64,000 nt of DNA from Chitinophagales bacterium (GTDB lineage Bacteria > Bacteroidota > Bacteroidia > Chitinophagales > UBA2359): NCBI GenBank assembly GCA_041392475.1, contig JAWKLZ010000002.1, positions 1,310,501-1,374,500 on the forward strand. Reading direction: 5' to 3'. Shown in pieces: positions 8,819 through 17,929 of this stretch. Every line of letters begins with the position of its first letter. The first letter of the stretch is position 1. Below the pieces are notes generated by a model, which saw only the letters and a list, made by a program, of their open reading frames with translations, had not been told where the DNA came from and did not search any database. Made by a program: the position numbers and the translations under genes.

Positions 8819-9322
8819 CTATTCTTCCTCCAATTCATACCACTCAACATCGGTCAACAACTTTCGCCGTCCTGTGTTCTCGGGAGCATAATGTTTCGCC
8901 AAATAGTTGAGAATAATTTCCTCCTGTTCGCCCAAATCCCAAAGATTTTGAGTCGCTTGCATCCATCGAATCATCTGCTCCCAACCTTCACGAGTCGCTC
9001 GGTTTTGCGTCACCAATTTGGCTGAATGACAAGCCGTACAAGTCGCAATCACCATCTCCAAACCTTCTCCTTCCGCAAATCCCGTTGCTACATGAATCCC
9101 GTCTTTGATAGGATTTTCTGCAATGGCTTTTTGTTGAACCGCTGCAATCTGTTCCCTTTCTGCCTTCAATTTTTGGGCATGAGGCGCAATCGTATCGGTA
9201 TAAAACACCCAAAAAATAGCTCCCATCAGTAGGACAACTAAGATTGAAGTAGCTTTCACGATGAAAGACAGCAAATTGAGAATCCGTTGGTCTTTGAAGA
9301 AGTTGTTGGTGTCTTTATCCAT
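8819..9322 (-). CDS. Membrane-anchored c-type cytochrome, likely sulfite oxidase electron acceptor
   Basis: 167 residues. One membrane helix at about 21-41 anchors the protein, followed by a charged, coiled-coil-like linker (45-70) and a single haem-binding CTACH at 95-99; the distal ligand is probably Met117 or Met121 in WEQMIRWMQ. The end includes NYLAKHYAPEN, common in mono-haem cytochromes paired with SorA-type sulfite oxidases. Its position 168 bases downstream of the sulfite oxidase, on the same strand, supports that it takes electrons from it. The leader contains an inverted-repeat element (9330-9404). Confidence 0.85.
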   Translation of the reverse strand: MDKDTNNFFKDQRILNLLSFIVKATSILVVLLMGAIFWVFYTDTIAPHAQKLKAEREQIAAVQQKAIAENPIKDGIHVATGFAEGEGLEMVIATCTACHSAKLVTQNRATREGWEQMIRWMQATQNLWDLGEQEEIILNYLAKHYAPENTGRRKLLTDVEWYELEEE

Positions 9323-9329
9323 GATTTAG

Positions 9330-9404
9330 ACTTTTGAAGTTTTGTTTAAAAGATTCTCGATTGCAATGAAAATCAACATTCTTAAAAGGGTAAACTTCAA
9401 AAGT
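9330..9404. repeat. Inverted-repeat element, 13-bp arms with 49-nt spacer
   Basis: ACTTTTGAAGTTT at 9330-9342 pairs perfectly with AAACTTCAAAAGT at 9392-9404; the spacer is 49 bases. Related elements with the same spacer length are at 23672-23750 and 52586-52660. It lies between the sulfite oxidase and cytochrome genes. Confidence 0.7.
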
Positions 9405-9490
9405 TTCCAATTTGAATGTGGTAAGTTATTTTGTTGGTAATCCTAAGTTGCAGATATTAGCAATTTAACAATAAAACCATACAACAATAC

Positions 9491-10732
9491 CTACTTCACC
9501 ATCACTGCAATCCGATGGCAAGCATTGTTTAGATAACCCCTTGGATTCCAACCAGGAAGCACCATTGGCTGCATGATGCCCTCGCCATCCGTTGCCCTCG
9601 CCCAAATTTCGTAATAGCCCTTTTGCGGAAAAGACAATTTTGCGCTCCAATGCTGCCAGGCATAGCGATTGGCGGCAGCATCCAAAGTGCATTTTTGCCA
9701 TGTTGCACCATAGTCCATTGAGCAGTGCATTTCCTTGATAGCCAACTTTCCCGCCCAGGCATGACCTGCAATATCCAAAGTCCGCCCAAGTGTGATAATT
9801 GCACCCGTTTTTGGGTAGGTAATCAAGGATTTGACAGGCATATCTTCAATGATGCACATTTTTTCGTCCGCCACCGTAGAACCTGCTGCAACAGGTTCGC
9901 AAGGCACACGATAGGATTGACCCGTCATTTTTGGGCCATCGTGAACTCGGTCACGCACCACGATCCGGTAGAGCCATTTGCCCGAAGTTGAAGCGGGTAC
10001 ATCACTAAAAACCAAGCGCAAGGGATAACCATTTTGAAGCGGTAAATCCTCGCCATTCATCGCCCAAGCGATTAGGCTTTCTTCCTCCAATGCCTTCGCT
10101 ATCGGCACGCCCCTCGAAATGACCACTTTATCAGGCTCGCCCGAAAGGTGTGTGTCTTTGCCATAGTAGCCGATATAGATTGCATTGGACTTTACGCCAA
10201 CATATTCCAACACATCTTTGAGGCGAACGCCCGTCCATTTTGGGCTGCCGACTGCGCCCGTTGTCCACTGATTGCCCTTTGCAGGAGGATTGAATTCACT
10301 GCGCCCATTACCGCCACATTCCAAGGTTAATTGATAGGTGTAATGTTGGAATTTGGACTTCAAATCTGCCAAAGACAAAACAACTTTTTGTTTTGCGGCT
10401 TCTCCTTCAATCGTCAGCGTCCAGTTTTTGGAGTCGACTTCAGTGGGTGGAATGCCGTTGTTTCGGACAAAAAGTTTATCATTTGGAGTGATTTTATCAT
10501 TCAGCAAATGCGGAGGGGCTTCGGCATTGATGGGTTTGTCGTTCAGTACCACCAATTCTTTGTGCTTGCCCTTTAAGCTGAAAGGGTTACCTATGTCGGT
10601 CAATGCCAAAGGTTTCCATCCTTCAAAAACATACTCGGCAAAGGCGATTTCTGTTCCGAAGATGCCGCTTAGAGTAGCTAAAGTGGTTTTTTGAAGGAAG
10701 GAGCGTCTTGAAGTGGGTTTGTTGTTGGTCAT
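9491..10732 (-). CDS. Molybdopterin-dependent sulfite oxidase (SorA-like), Tat-exported
   Basis: 413 residues. A twin-arginine signal SRRSFLQK starts at residue 8, so the folded Mo-enzyme is exported by Tat (TatC is encoded at 50660). The Oxidored_molyb domain covers roughly 90-270, with the Moco-ligating Cys in TLECGGNGRSEF and the downstream GVRLKDVLEYVGV. The dimerisation domain follows, with GHAWAGKLAIKEMHCSMDYG and WHWxA-like AWQHWSAKLSF. The length fits periplasmic SorA/SOUX enzymes, which oxidise sulfite to sulfate and pass electrons to a cytochrome c such as the one encoded next. A homologous nitrate reductase or generic oxidoreductase role is less likely because of the dimerisation domain. 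Confidence 0.9.
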   Translation of the reverse strand: MTNNKPTSRRSFLQKTTLATLSGIFGTEIAFAEYVFEGWKPLALTDIGNPFSLKGKHKELVVLNDKPINAEAPPHLLNDKITPNDKLFVRNNGIPPTEVDSKNWTLTIEGEAAKQKVVLSLADLKSKFQHYTYQLTLECGGNGRSEFNPPAKGNQWTTGAVGSPKWTGVRLKDVLEYVGVKSNAIYIGYYGKDTHLSGEPDKVVISRGVPIAKALEEESLIAWAMNGEDLPLQNGYPLRLVFSDVPASTSGKWLYRIVVRDRVHDGPKMTGQSYRVPCEPVAAGSTVADEKMCIIEDMPVKSLITYPKTGAIITLGRTLDIAGHAWAGKLAIKEMHCSMDYGATWQKCTLDAAANRYAWQHWSAKLSFPQKGYYEIWARATDGEGIMQPMVLPGWNPRGYLNNACHRIAVMVK

Positions 10733-10756
10733 TTATTAAATAATTGTGGTTTATCC

Positions 10757-10887
10757 GACAATAGTCTGTAGTATTTTTCTAATAAATTGACAGTCAGATT
10801 ATTAAGAAATAAATTAAATTTTTGCAACTACTTGATAATCAAATCTCTCCGTCTCTCCGTTTAGCAAAAAGTACCCGAACTATTGTC
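10757..10887. repeat. Inverted repeat enclosing a CGGAGAGA-type repeat
   Basis: GACAATAGT (10757-10765) and ACTATTGTC (10879-10887) are inverted. Between them, at 10840-10862, the minus strand reads AACGGAGAGACGGAGAGATT, similar to copies at 17670 and 17772. It fills the gap upstream of the sulfite oxidase gene. Confidence 0.5.
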
Positions 10888-10895
10888 TGATGAAG

Positions 10896-11141
10896 TTAGC
10901 AGAATTTTTCTACAAAAGAATCAATTTTATCGTCATCAACTCTCCAATCTTCACCTTTGTTTTCATATAAATATACCATGCCTGCCAATGCTAATGTGTC
11001 TTCTGCTATCAGCACTACCTTTTCATTTTCAGCTAACCACATTTTCCCATCGTCTGTAATTGTATAGCCTTTTTCTGTCAGCAAATAATATATGGGAACT
11101 AAAATATTACTCGCAGCAGCTAATCGAAATTTTTCTTTCAT
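10896..11141 (-). CDS. Small protein of unknown function
   Basis: 81 residues, acidic, probably cytoplasmic or peripherally bound, beginning MKEKFRLAAASNILVPIYYL and ending in DDDKIDSFVEKFC. There is no clear motif and I do not recognise the family. It lies 15 bases downstream of the end of the serine hydrolase gene on the same strand, so the two are probably cotranscribed. Codon use looks like that of its neighbours. Reasonable ORF but function unknown. Confidence 0.6.
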   Translation of the reverse strand: MKEKFRLAAASNILVPIYYLLTEKGYTITDDGKMWLAENEKVVLIAEDTLALAGMVYLYENKGEDWRVDDDKIDSFVEKFC

Positions 11142-11156
11142 TGAATGGACATTCAG

Positions 11157-12299
11157 TTATTTGTTTTTCAGTGTTTCAAAAATCATCTTCACCCTATCGC
11201 TCATTTTTTGATGTACATTAGGGCCTGAAACATTGGTGACAGCATACACGCCTGTTTGCAATTCGGGAACAATGGTCATCCAACTCGATGTACCAAAAGC
11301 ACCACCATTTTGAAAAAATTGGTCGGGCTTGTCACCATCTTTGAAGATTTGCCAAAACAAACCGCTTTCATAATCTCCGTATTTTCCATTCCACAACTCT
11401 TGATGTGAAATTTTTACAATTGCATTCGTTGTGTCAGCGTGAAACTGCATATATTTCACCATGTCGTCCAAAGTGGATTTGATTCCTCCTTCTGCGTTCA
11501 TTTGTTTGTTGGTGTAAAAAGGCATTTCTTTGCCATTGTGATTAAAGCCCTGCGCCAAGTGTTTTTGCTGTTCCTCAGAAAGTTGAATGGCAGTGTTGGT
11601 CATTTGAAGTGGCTCGAAAATGTATTGTTTCAAAAGTTCCTCATACGGTTTACCATATATTTCCTCCAAACAATATCCCAACAGGTTTGCACCTGCATTG
11701 GAGTATTTGAATTGGTGTCCTGAAAGAGTGTCCAAAGTGACTTTTTGCAGTTCGCTGAAAAACTGTTCTTTCGTGAAGTTCTTTTGAAGGTCATTTATCA
11801 CAAAGGGTAATTTGTCAAAATCTGGATTGTTGAATATTTCTGGTTGGTGTGGAAACATATCTGGCAATCTGCTGGTATGTGTCACCAAATGCCGAAAGGT
11901 AATCGGCTGGCCTTCATACTCTAAGTTGGGCAAGCTGTCAGTCAAAACGGTTCGGATGTCGTCATCTATCGCCACTTTTTTGTCGTGAATCGCCTGTGCA
12001 AGCAGCGTTCCTGTGAAGGTTTTGGTGAGAGACGCAATCTCATAAAGGGTTTGGTCATTGGGAACTTTGCCGTCTGCCAATTGTCCTTTGTGAAATGTAT
12101 GTACTTTTCCATTTGTCCATACAGCCATAGAAAGAGCCTTGAATTCTGGTTCGGAAAGCAATGAATCTATTTGGATTTCAATGATTTGAGTAACTGGGTC
12201 TTCTTCATTTTCTTGGGTTTTTTGTTGGCAGTTGGTCAAACCAACAAGAACTAAGAAAAAGAAAATGATTGAAGTGGAAGTTTGAGAAAGTGGTTTCAT
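11157..12299 (-). CDS. Serine beta-lactamase-like hydrolase, lipoprotein
   Basis: 380 residues from the ATG at 12299. A hydrophobic segment ends in LTNC (Cys24), a lipoprotein signal, so the enzyme is membrane-anchored. The class C/PBP-like domain has SLTK (Ser90, Lys93), the tyrosine motif YSN in FKYSNAGANLLGY, and a glycine-rich closing segment NGGAFGTSSW. Such proteins hydrolyse amides or esters, including peptidoglycan peptides; no specific substrate can be named. An upstream ATG at 12335 would overlap the exonuclease gene, and the downstream start gives a better signal peptide, so I chose it. Nine bases separate it from xth, indicating an operon. Confidence 0.85.
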   Translation of the reverse strand: MKPLSQTSTSIIFFFLVLVGLTNCQQKTQENEEDPVTQIIEIQIDSLLSEPEFKALSMAVWTNGKVHTFHKGQLADGKVPNDQTLYEIASLTKTFTGTLLAQAIHDKKVAIDDDIRTVLTDSLPNLEYEGQPITFRHLVTHTSRLPDMFPHQPEIFNNPDFDKLPFVINDLQKNFTKEQFFSELQKVTLDTLSGHQFKYSNAGANLLGYCLEEIYGKPYEELLKQYIFEPLQMTNTAIQLSEEQQKHLAQGFNHNGKEMPFYTNKQMNAEGGIKSTLDDMVKYMQFHADTTNAIVKISHQELWNGKYGDYESGLFWQIFKDGDKPDQFFQNGGAFGTSSWMTIVPELQTGVYAVTNVSGPNVHQKMSDRVKMIFETLKNK

Positions 12300-12307
12300 T
12301 TTTGCGT

Positions 12308-13069
12308 TTATTTTAATTTTACAACTATGGGACAATGGTCTGAATGTTTCACATCAGGTAAAATACTTGCACCAATCAACCGCTCCTGCAATGGTTTTGT
12401 AACCGAATGATAGTCAATCCTCCAACCTTTGTTGTTGTTGCGAGCATTGGCTCGGTAGCTCCACCATGAGTAGTGATGTGGTTCAGAATTGAAGTGACGA
12501 AAAGAATCCACAAAACCGCTTTCAAACCAATCGTCCATCCATGCCCTTTCTTCAGGCAAAAATCCAGATGTGTTTTTGTTGCTCACAGGGTTGTGAATGT
12601 CAATTGCTTTGTGGCAAATATTGTAGTCACCCGAAACGAGGAGATTGGGGCATTGCTCTCGCAATTTCGTGATGTAGGGAAGGAAGTCGCCCAAAAACTG
12701 CATTTTGATATCTTGACGCACATCACCCGAACTGCCAGAAGGAATGTAAACGCTCATCACCGAAAAGTCGTCAAAGTCGGCTCGCAAAATTCGCCCTTCG
12801 CTGTCGTAGTCGGTCATGCCAGAACCGTATTCAATGTGATTCGGTTTTGTTTTGGCCAAAATACCGACTCCGCTATAGCCCTTTTTTTCGGCGCTGTGCC
12901 AATAGCAGTGATAGCCCAATGCCTCAAAAAGTGCGTTGTCAATCTGTTCGGGTTGGGCTTTCGTTTCTTGAAAGCATACGATATCGTACTCGTTTGCAGC
13001 CAACCATTCGACCAGACCTTTGTTGATGGCAGCTCGAATACCGTTTACATTGTAGGAGATGATTTTCAT
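12308..13069 (-). CDS. xth: Exodeoxyribonuclease III
   Basis: 253 residues, the typical length of bacterial exonuclease III/AP endonuclease. The signatures are MKIISYNVNGIRAA at the start, the metal-binding Glu in CFQETKA, SGDYNICH with the catalytic Asp and Asn, and the final HSDHCPIVV. It cleaves DNA 5' of abasic sites and removes 3' blocking groups in base excision repair. The start ATG is unambiguous because the first residues are the conserved beta strand. It is followed closely by the serine hydrolase gene. Confidence 0.95.
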   Translation of the reverse strand: MKIISYNVNGIRAAINKGLVEWLAANEYDIVCFQETKAQPEQIDNALFEALGYHCYWHSAEKKGYSGVGILAKTKPNHIEYGSGMTDYDSEGRILRADFDDFSVMSVYIPSGSSGDVRQDIKMQFLGDFLPYITKLREQCPNLLVSGDYNICHKAIDIHNPVSNKNTSGFLPEERAWMDDWFESGFVDSFRHFNSEPHHYSWWSYRANARNNNKGWRIDYHSVTKPLQERLIGASILPDVKHSDHCPIVVKLK

Positions 13070-13137
13070 AGAATATTTGAAGTGTTTTGGTTTTGAAGCG
13101 ATAAAGATACGGCAATCTCGTAGCTATTTCAAAGAAG

Positions 13138-14856
13138 TCAATTTACCCGCTCGACATTCAATTCGTCCTTAATCACTACCACTGTCCATGCCTGTAGATT
13201 CTTCAGATTTCGCAACTTGTCAGAATCTGCAATGTAGTTCAACAACTGCTTTTTGGCGGTCTCTTGTTCCGCTTTGCAGCGTTTGGCATTTTCTTTCTTC
13301 AAATACTTCAATTCAAAAATGTATTGGTGATTGATGGGGACAGGAGGGCGTTGCAGCAAAGAAATATCCAAATAGCCAGCAGGAGTTTCCCTTTCGCTTT
13401 CGATGTAATACGCATCCGTTAGCATCAATTCTGCCATCATAATTAGCTTGACATATTTCTCGTCAAATCGCTGGTAATCTCTATCTGCCAATTGGTGCAA
13501 AACATCGTGAATCAAATGAAAAAAGGAATGTGGATTGCCCTTCAATGCCATTTCTCTGACCGCATCTCTGATTTTACTCACATTCACTGAAATCTGATTT
13601 TGGTCTTCTAATAATTCCCAGAAATAATGGACATACAACTCTTGTACCACATAATTCGGCACTCGAAAAGTAAACTCTCCTGCCCATTCATCTTCAATAG
13701 TCAAAAAGCCTTGGTAAAACAACAAACTCAAAAAATCATCTTGTGTGAACTTTCTTTCAAAGGTAAACTGAGCTGTCATTCCTCCTCTAATTTCCCTATC
13801 TCGCACGATTTTCTTCAAAGACTCATAGTTTGCATCAGGAGTTTCGACAGTTAGCAAACGGCGAACTTTTGTGTAGTCACTCGAAATATTGATGTCCAAC
13901 ATTTTTTTGGGTGCTTTTCCAAAGGCTTGATAGGCATTTAGAAAGTACAATACCATGTTGGGATTATAGAGTTTGTGTTGTGCATCCGCATTGAATTTAT
14001 AACCATTGTACCAATCTCGCATCAATGGGAGTACCTCATCTATTTGGTCTTTGTGACTCGGGTTGGACAATTCAAACAGTTCTTTGACCGTATTCTCTGT
14101 AAAACCCATCATTTCTACTACCCGTAAATCCAGCGAAAGGTTGGTCGCAATATTGAAGCCGCTTGTCATGCTGTCTAAGGTAATAGGGGTAATGCCTGTG
14201 GCGAAAAAACGGTCCACAACTCCTGCCTTTGTTCCTTCTTTGATGGCTTCGTAAAACTTTCGCATAAAACCATTTAGACTGACTATTTCCTTAAAATCCT
14301 CCAACCGAAAAGCAATCAATTCATTGGCGAAATGATCGTATTCATCTACCAACACGTACAATTTTTTGTCAGGAGCATTTCGCAACATAAGCGTAACAAT
14401 TTCCTCCATGATATCGGCAGGAACTTTTTTATCCAAAGTCGCCTTTTGCTCGGTCGAACTACATAAATCAGGGTAAGCATCAAAAAAACGTTTGATGCCT
14501 GTTCGTACCCGTTCTAAAAAACCATTGTAGGTGGTGTCTTTTGAATCTGTATTGATTTTGGTGAACTCAAAATCTATTACATAGTATTGATTCGCCATTG
14601 AAGTAGGGTGCTGTCCGATATAGTATTTCCCAAAAAACTGTTGGAACTTGTCTTTGTGTTCCAATCCATAGTAGTGATGCAATAGGGAGATAAATAGACT
14701 TTTGCCAAAACGCCGAGGACGCAAATAGAAAAAATACCTCTCAGACATGTTTTCCAGCACTTCGATGTAGTGTGTTTTGTCTATGTAGTGGTATCCATAG
14801 TGTACCAAATCCTCAAAATTGCTGACACTATAGGGTAACTTTATGTGTTGATTCAT
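13138..14856 (-). CDS. AAA-ATPase-like protein with C-terminal PD-(D/E)XK nuclease-like domain
   Basis: 572 residues. The N-terminal AAA-ATPase_like domain (PF09820 type) starts LPYSVSNFEDLVHYGYHYID and has the family's short P-loop RPRRFGKSLF near residue 48 and LYVLVDEYDHF near 165 as Walker B. The C-terminal part is of the PDDEXK_9 type, with YLDISLL, then YIFELKYLKK carrying the E-x-K end of the nuclease motif. These proteins are abundant and multicopy in Bacteroidota; their biological job is not established, although defence or mobile-element functions have been suggested. It stands alone, 69 bases from xth on the same strand. Confidence 0.9.
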   Translation of the reverse strand: MNQHIKLPYSVSNFEDLVHYGYHYIDKTHYIEVLENMSERYFFYLRPRRFGKSLFISLLHHYYGLEHKDKFQQFFGKYYIGQHPTSMANQYYVIDFEFTKINTDSKDTTYNGFLERVRTGIKRFFDAYPDLCSSTEQKATLDKKVPADIMEEIVTLMLRNAPDKKLYVLVDEYDHFANELIAFRLEDFKEIVSLNGFMRKFYEAIKEGTKAGVVDRFFATGITPITLDSMTSGFNIATNLSLDLRVVEMMGFTENTVKELFELSNPSHKDQIDEVLPLMRDWYNGYKFNADAQHKLYNPNMVLYFLNAYQAFGKAPKKMLDINISSDYTKVRRLLTVETPDANYESLKKIVRDREIRGGMTAQFTFERKFTQDDFLSLLFYQGFLTIEDEWAGEFTFRVPNYVVQELYVHYFWELLEDQNQISVNVSKIRDAVREMALKGNPHSFFHLIHDVLHQLADRDYQRFDEKYVKLIMMAELMLTDAYYIESERETPAGYLDISLLQRPPVPINHQYIFELKYLKKENAKRCKAEQETAKKQLLNYIADSDKLRNLKNLQAWTVVVIKDELNVERVN

Positions 14857-15122
14857 GTTTTTGTTTTTGTCGAAAGATACAGTTTTTCCAACAAAAAATG
14901 CTTGTTCAAAGTTTGAGAATGCTTACATTGAAGCATAAAAGCAACTTTAGGCTTTCAAAAGCGTTATCAATAAATAACCCAAAAAACAAACTAAAATAAA
15001 CTTTAGAATAAAAGAAAGAGTCAAAAAATAACAGATAAATATACAACATTGTTTATTTGTCCGCATCTTTGATTTATGCACAATGAATCAATCATTTCGA
15101 CCACTTAAACCCCTATGGTATT
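14857..15122. other. Divergent intergenic region
   Basis: 266 A/T-rich bases between the AAA-like gene and the DUF5686 gene. It must contain promoters for both directions, but no perfect TAnnTTTG box with spaced TTTG is visible. GCATCTTTG at 15064-15072 is a near match for the plus strand. Confidence 0.4.
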
Positions 15123-17636
15123 GTGAAACCTAAGAACCTACTCTACACTTCCATCCTTGCTGCAATTTGTCTTCTTACTCAAACTACTTTTGCCCAGACC
15201 TATCGCATTAGTGGACGGATTATTGAAGATCACTCAGAAGAATCCATTCCCTTCGTCAATATTTTCCTTCAGGGCACTACCATTGGGACAACCTCCAATA
15301 TGGATGGCAGCTTTGTTTTGGAAACCAATCAATTGACCGATAGCATTGGCGTGTCTGCAATAGGTTACAAGACCCAATACAAGGCACTTTCTAAAAATAC
15401 GGAACAGTCTATTTCCTTTCGATTGCTACGTGACGATATCATGATAGACGAGATTGTAGTCATTGCAGGAGAAAATCCAGCCGATATTCTACTCCGAAAA
15501 ATCATTGCCAACAAATACAAAAACGACATAGACCAATCCGATTATTATCAATACGAATCCTACAATAAATTGGAAGTAGATGCTGCCAATTTGACCAAAG
15601 AACTGATGGGCAAGAAGTTATTGAAGCCCTTTGATTTTATTTTTGAAAATGTGGATTCCGTATCCGAAGAACGCCCATTTCTGCCACTTTTCATCACCGA
15701 AACCATCTCGGATTACCACTACCGCAAAAATCCAAATGGTAAGCGTGAAATCATCAAGGCAAGCAAAATTTCGGGTACAAAAAACGCCAGTTGGACGCAG
15801 TTTCTCGGCAATATGTACCAACAGTTTGATATTTATGACAATTTTATTGAAGTGATGGGCAAAAACTTTGCAAGCCCAATTTCCAATATGGGTTTGGCAA
15901 ATTACAAATACTACTTGGTCGATAGTGGTTATATTGACAACAAATGGTCGTATCAAATCACCTTCAAACCCAAATTGAAGCAAGACAACGCTTTTATTGG
16001 TGACTTTTGGGTGGCAGACACTTCTTTTGCCATTCGTCGAATCAGCATGGAATTGTTGGCAAAAGAGGCGAACATCAACTTTGTGAACAAGTTGAGCATC
16101 TTCCAAGAATTTGGTGAGGTGAACGATTCTATTTGGGTATTGAAGAAAGATAAGTTGATTGTCAGCTTTGTAACGACTGGAAAAATGCCCGAAATCATCG
16201 GTCGTAAATCCACTTACTTCAAAAATCACCTCTTCAACAACGAAAAAACAAAGATGATTTTCAAAATACCCGAAGACATCATCGTACAAGAAGGGGCAAT
16301 GGACAAAAGCGAAGATTTTTGGGCAGCATCCCGACACGATAGCCTCAGTAGAAATGAAAAAGCCATCTATGCAATGGTCGACAGCATCAAACAAATGCCT
16401 TTGGTGAAAACCTATATGGACATCGCTACCGTTGTCATTTCGGGATACAAAGAGTTCGGAGCCATTGAAGTAGGACCTTACTTCAATGCCTATAGTACCA
16501 ACATTGTAGAAGGGTCGAGGTTTCGTTTGGGGGTTCGCACCAATACCGATTTTAGCGAGCGAATGAGGTTCAGTGCTTATGGTGCGTATGGCACTAAAGA
16601 CCAAAGATTCAAATACGGAGGAGAGGCCTTCTTTTTACTCTCCCAAAAACCGTGGCAGACATTTACAGTAAAATACCAAGACGATTTGGATGTCGAAAGC
16701 CCTAATGCAGAAGAGTTTGGAGAAGACAACATTTTTGCGGGTTTGTACCGCCGTGATGTACCCCAAAAGCTGATGCACATCCGCAAAATGGAAGCCATGT
16801 TTAGCCGAGATTGGAGATGGGGTTTGTCCAATCAATTGAGTTTCTCGAATCGCCGTTTGGATCCTTATTTTGATTTCTTCAATTTCGGCAAAAGTTACGA
16901 TCCAAGTATAGAACCTGCACGAACGATTACCACCTCCGAAATCAAACTCAATACCCGATTTTCCTACAAAGAAAAATACATCTACAACGGCTTCAATCGC
17001 ACTGCCATCAACTACGACAAACCAATTGCCAACCTTTCTTATACTTTGGGTGTAGCAGATGTTTTGGACAGCGAATATACCTACCACCGTTTGGATTTCA
17101 GTTTCAAAGATTGGTTCTATGCAGGTCGTTGGGGTTATACGAGTTATGTCCTGCAGGGCGGAAAAATATTTGGCACTTTGCCTTTCTTGCTTTTGCACAA
17201 CCATCCTGGCAATGAAACCTATTTCTTCAATACCTATTCTTTCAACCGCATGGACGATTATGAATTTATCAGTGATACCTATGCGTCCTTATTTGTAACC
17301 CATTATTTTGAGGGTTTTTTGATGAACCGTATTCCGCTGATGCGAAGACTGAAATGGCGTTCTTTGGTGACAGGAAAAATAGCTGTTGGTAGTCTTTCGG
17401 ATGCCAACATTGCCGCAAATACCGACCCAACGGGTACACACAAAAATTTTGGTAATTTTGAACAAATGGCTGATTGGCAACTCCAAACGCCCACATTTGC
17501 CAAGCCTTACATTGAAGTAGGTGTAGGGATGGAGAATATTTTACACCTGTTCAGAGTTGATGCTATCTGGCGGTTGAGTTATACAGATACCCCTTCTAAA
17601 GTCGGGATTCGAGCAGGAATGCAGTTGAAGTTTTAA
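15123..17636 (+). CDS. DUF5686 / carboxypeptidase-regulatory-like outer-membrane protein
   Basis: 837 residues. A signal peptide ends at TFAQ, followed by a CarboxypepD_reg-like beta-sandwich (about 26-110: ISGRIIEDHSEESIPFVNIF and NMDGSFVLE). The remainder is the DUF5686 domain, with long beta-strand-rich C-terminal segments consistent with an outer-membrane barrel and the final RAGMQLKF ending in Phe, typical of barrel proteins. The role is unknown; relatives are widespread in Bacteroidota. The start appears to be GTG at 15123, the only suitable start before the signal peptide; it overlaps the stop of a three-codon ORF (ATG at 15115). Confidence 0.85.
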   Translation: MKPKNLLYTSILAAICLLTQTTFAQTYRISGRIIEDHSEESIPFVNIFLQGTTIGTTSNMDGSFVLETNQLTDSIGVSAIGYKTQYKALSKNTEQSISFRLLRDDIMIDEIVVIAGENPADILLRKIIANKYKNDIDQSDYYQYESYNKLEVDAANLTKELMGKKLLKPFDFIFENVDSVSEERPFLPLFITETISDYHYRKNPNGKREIIKASKISGTKNASWTQFLGNMYQQFDIYDNFIEVMGKNFASPISNMGLANYKYYLVDSGYIDNKWSYQITFKPKLKQDNAFIGDFWVADTSFAIRRISMELLAKEANINFVNKLSIFQEFGEVNDSIWVLKKDKLIVSFVTTGKMPEIIGRKSTYFKNHLFNNEKTKMIFKIPEDIIVQEGAMDKSEDFWAASRHDSLSRNEKAIYAMVDSIKQMPLVKTYMDIATVVISGYKEFGAIEVGPYFNAYSTNIVEGSRFRLGVRTNTDFSERMRFSAYGAYGTKDQRFKYGGEAFFLLSQKPWQTFTVKYQDDLDVESPNAEEFGEDNIFAGLYRRDVPQKLMHIRKMEAMFSRDWRWGLSNQLSFSNRRLDPYFDFFNFGKSYDPSIEPARTITTSEIKLNTRFSYKEKYIYNGFNRTAINYDKPIANLSYTLGVADVLDSEYTYHRLDFSFKDWFYAGRWGYTSYVLQGGKIFGTLPFLLLHNHPGNETYFFNTYSFNRMDDYEFISDTYASLFVTHYFEGFLMNRIPLMRRLKWRSLVTGKIAVGSLSDANIAANTDPTGTHKNFGNFEQMADWQLQTPTFAKPYIEVGVGMENILHLFRVDAIWRLSYTDTPSKVGIRAGMQLKF

Positions 17637-17655
17637 CAGAATACACTTTCTTCAC

Positions 17656-17781
17656 TGGATTTGAAATTGAACGGAGAGACGCTGAGAGGGAGAGATTTTT
17701 TTCTATTGGATTTGAAACTTTACCAACAGTCGAAGACTTTGGCAACAGTTGAAACGGGGATTGATTACAGGAACGGAGAGA
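17656..17781. repeat. Decayed direct repeats with CGGAGAGA motif
   Basis: TGGATTTGAAA occurs at 17656-17666 and 17707-17717, GAACGGAGAGA at 17669-17679 and 17771-17781, and CAACAGT(C/T)GAA twice near 17723 and 17745. The first copy continues as ACGCTGAGAGGGAGAGATTT. It looks like the remains of a duplicated short element in the 293-base gap after the DUF5686 gene. Confidence 0.55.
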
Positions 17782-17816
17782 TTTTTGGGCGTGAGAAACA
17801 AAAGATAAACGATTGT

Positions 17817-17855
17817 AAAGCTCATTGAGGTGTTGTCCTTGATGGGCTTTTTTTT
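17817..17855 (+). terminator. Intrinsic terminator
   Basis: A 14-bp stem with wobble pairs (17817-17830 with 17837-17850) closes a six-base loop and runs into eight T. It separates the DUF5686 gene from the HTH gene. Confidence 0.7.
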
Positions 17856-17929
17856 GTAGTGTTTGAAAGGAATGATTGGATTTTTGCTTATTTTTACTAT
17901 TATTTCCATTAAGTTGAACGACTAAAAAT

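Noticed and set aside
15618..16604. 328-codon minus-strand frame
   Set aside because: Antisense to the DUF5686 gene, rich in Cys, Phe and His as expected of a shadow frame.
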